Assembly (NCBI GenBank): GCA_032251315.1
Contig: JAVVEE010000041.1
Location: forward strand, 1-24,067
Direction of reading: 5' to 3'
Length of the DNA: 24,067 nt
DNA from: LH-M37 sp032251315
GTDB lineage: Bacteria; Pseudomonadota; Gammaproteobacteria; SZUA-229
Within the stretch, counting starts at the first letter, position 1; each line of letters opens with the position of its first letter. Positions 23,393-24,067 of this stretch are shown here, piece after piece. A program made the position numbers and the translations under genes. Under the pieces are notes generated by a model. It did not search any database, had not been told where the DNA came from, and saw only the letters and a list, made by a program, of their open reading frames with translations.

Positions 23393-23768
23393 CTTCAACC
23401 AACCTTTCTGCGCTGCTCAACAAACATAAAAACAATATTAAAAGAATGCCTGATCGTAGCGCATGCTTTTCTCTGCCTCATTTTTTATGAGTAAATTTTG
23501 AATATCAGCTGCGGTAGCATTTAAACAGCTGACCCAGTTAGCCAATTACTATCTAAGTTACCACAGAGAAAAGTTGCTTTATAAAAAGCCGATGGATCGA
23601 TAGTCGTTCCTGTTTCTCACTAAATAGTGATCTCTAATTCAGCATCAATCGAATCTGATCTTCCGTGCTTCGATCCTTTTTGATTCTGTTTTACCGCCTC
23701 CCTGTCGAGGCCGCGAGCATCACTGACCTTACAGTTAAATAAATAGTCGTCATTGCAGGAGACAAACC

Positions 23769-23948
23769 ATGAACACTAATCAATGCAAATCTAAAAACGA
23801 AAACCTTCATTGCGATGAGCCGCATCAGCAATACATTGAGAATGCGAGCCACCATATTGACAAGATCGGAGGCTTTCATCGCGGTTTTGATCTGGAGAAA
23901 TGGCTGGCGGCTGAAGCAAAAATTGATCAGTTACTGACTGAAAAGTGA
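23769..23948 (+). CDS. Small DUF2934-like protein
   Basis: A 59-residue frame with a strong ribosome site (AGGAG, 7 bases before the ATG) starts MNTNQCKSKNEN. The part from about residue 20 (YIENASHHIDKIGG) to the tail (GFDLEKWLAAEAKIDQLL) has the DUF2934 layout: a helix with a xxAxxxxxxxG pattern, then a GRDxExWLxAExxI-type ending. The function of this family is unknown. Such proteins are frequent in stress-gene neighbourhoods. It is 97 bp upstream of the second cfa start and on the same strand, with a hairpin between them. Confidence 0.75.
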   Translation: MNTNQCKSKNENLHCDEPHQQYIENASHHIDKIGGFHRGFDLEKWLAAEAKIDQLLTEK

Positions 23949-23971
23949 TTTTACTCGGGTATCAAGCATCA

Positions 23972-24000
23972 GGCAGGTCGTGTCATAACAACGGCCTGCC
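23972..24000 (+). promoter_or_regulatory. Hairpin between DUF2934 gene and second cfa
   Basis: GGCAGGTCGT, a 9-base loop and ACGGCCTGCC form a 10-pair stem (one G-T pair), 24 bp after the DUF2934 stop. It is homologous to the hairpin at 4227-4255. It could be a weak terminator or a cfa leader structure. No T-run follows. Confidence 0.45.
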
Positions 24001-24067
24001 GAATTTAATTACTCACTTACCACCCATCAAGAGGAGCCCGGTGACATGTCAACCGCCACAGAGATAA
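23991..24067 (+). repeat. 77-bp exact inverted duplication, outer copy
   Basis: Identical to the reverse complement of 4160-4236. The match begins at 23991 and runs to the last base of the window, so its true right limit is unknown. Confidence 0.95.
24046..24067 (+). CDS. cfa: Start of a second cyclopropane-fatty-acyl-phospholipid synthase gene (cut by window end)
   Basis: The ATG at 24046 has the same AGAGGAG ribosome site as the complete cfa gene. The 22 visible coding bases (MSTATEI) are identical to those of the gene at 2835-4181. The rest lies outside the window, so it may be a full paralogue, a fragment, or an assembly effect. Confidence 0.65.

Larger units (their letters stand above)
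23157..23768. other. Gene-free interval between the Lon-like and DUF2934 genes
   Basis: These 612 A/T-rich bases contain no gene I can support. They carry the second 29-bp repeat (23190-23218) and a near-perfect dyad (23368-23392). No convincing terminator follows the Lon-like stop. The promoter of the DUF2934 gene should be in the last 150 bp, but I cannot define it. Confidence 0.6.

Overview
The window reads as one chromosomal stretch of a gammaproteobacterium of moderate GC. I cannot name the genus. The clues are the gene order rnfABCDGE-nth, the divergent mrp/metG pair, the DUF1841 gene, and close protein matches to the E. coli versions: Nth keeps E. coli numbering for Lys120, Asp138 and its four cluster cysteines, and MetG has zinc cysteines at 145/148/158/161. 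The left edge lies inside an IS66 element. The right edge stops 22 bases into a gene whose start duplicates one inside the window. Both look like natural contig breaks, so this is probably a whole contig.

Layout. 1-980: transposon wreckage, namely an IS66 remnant whose tnpB head is fused to a tnpC tail, then a truncated REP-associated transposase and a palindromic repeat. 982-4181 (minus): NhaA antiporter, a small SHOCT membrane protein and a cyclopropane-fatty-acid synthase. 4182-4998: gene-free, a mosaic of repeats and hairpins. 4999-8297: mrp (minus) and metG (plus), divergent. 8477-11021: two convergent diguanylate cyclases, one with a REC-REC-GGDEF architecture and one with a DUF484/GAF-like domain and GGDEF. 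11025-11444: gene-free, carrying a 226-bp MITE-like element. 11445-17876: rnfABCDGE, nth and a DUF1841 gene as one tight operon. 18052-20158 (minus): a Do-family periplasmic protease and an Hsp20 chaperone. 20721-23156: a Lon-like AAA+ protease. 23769-23948: a small DUF2934 protein. 24046-end: the start of a second cfa gene.

How the genes fit together. The Rnf complex couples electron flow between ferredoxin and NAD to an ion gradient, and Nth repairs oxidised pyrimidines. NhaA trades sodium for protons. Do protease, Hsp20, the Lon-like protease and CFA synthase are all protein-quality or membrane-stress functions and form a loose stress neighbourhood on the right. The two cyclases make cyclic di-GMP with different inputs and apparently different feedback control.

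The most unusual points are: an exact 77-bp inverted duplication joining the cfa leader at 4160-4236 to the end of the window, with a hairpin kept in both copies although its flank diverged; two adjacent internally deleted transposons; several families of palindromic interspersed repeats between operons; and a 29-bp near-identical repeat on either side of the Lon-like gene. I did not find a clearly new multigene system, CRISPR array, tRNA or rRNA.
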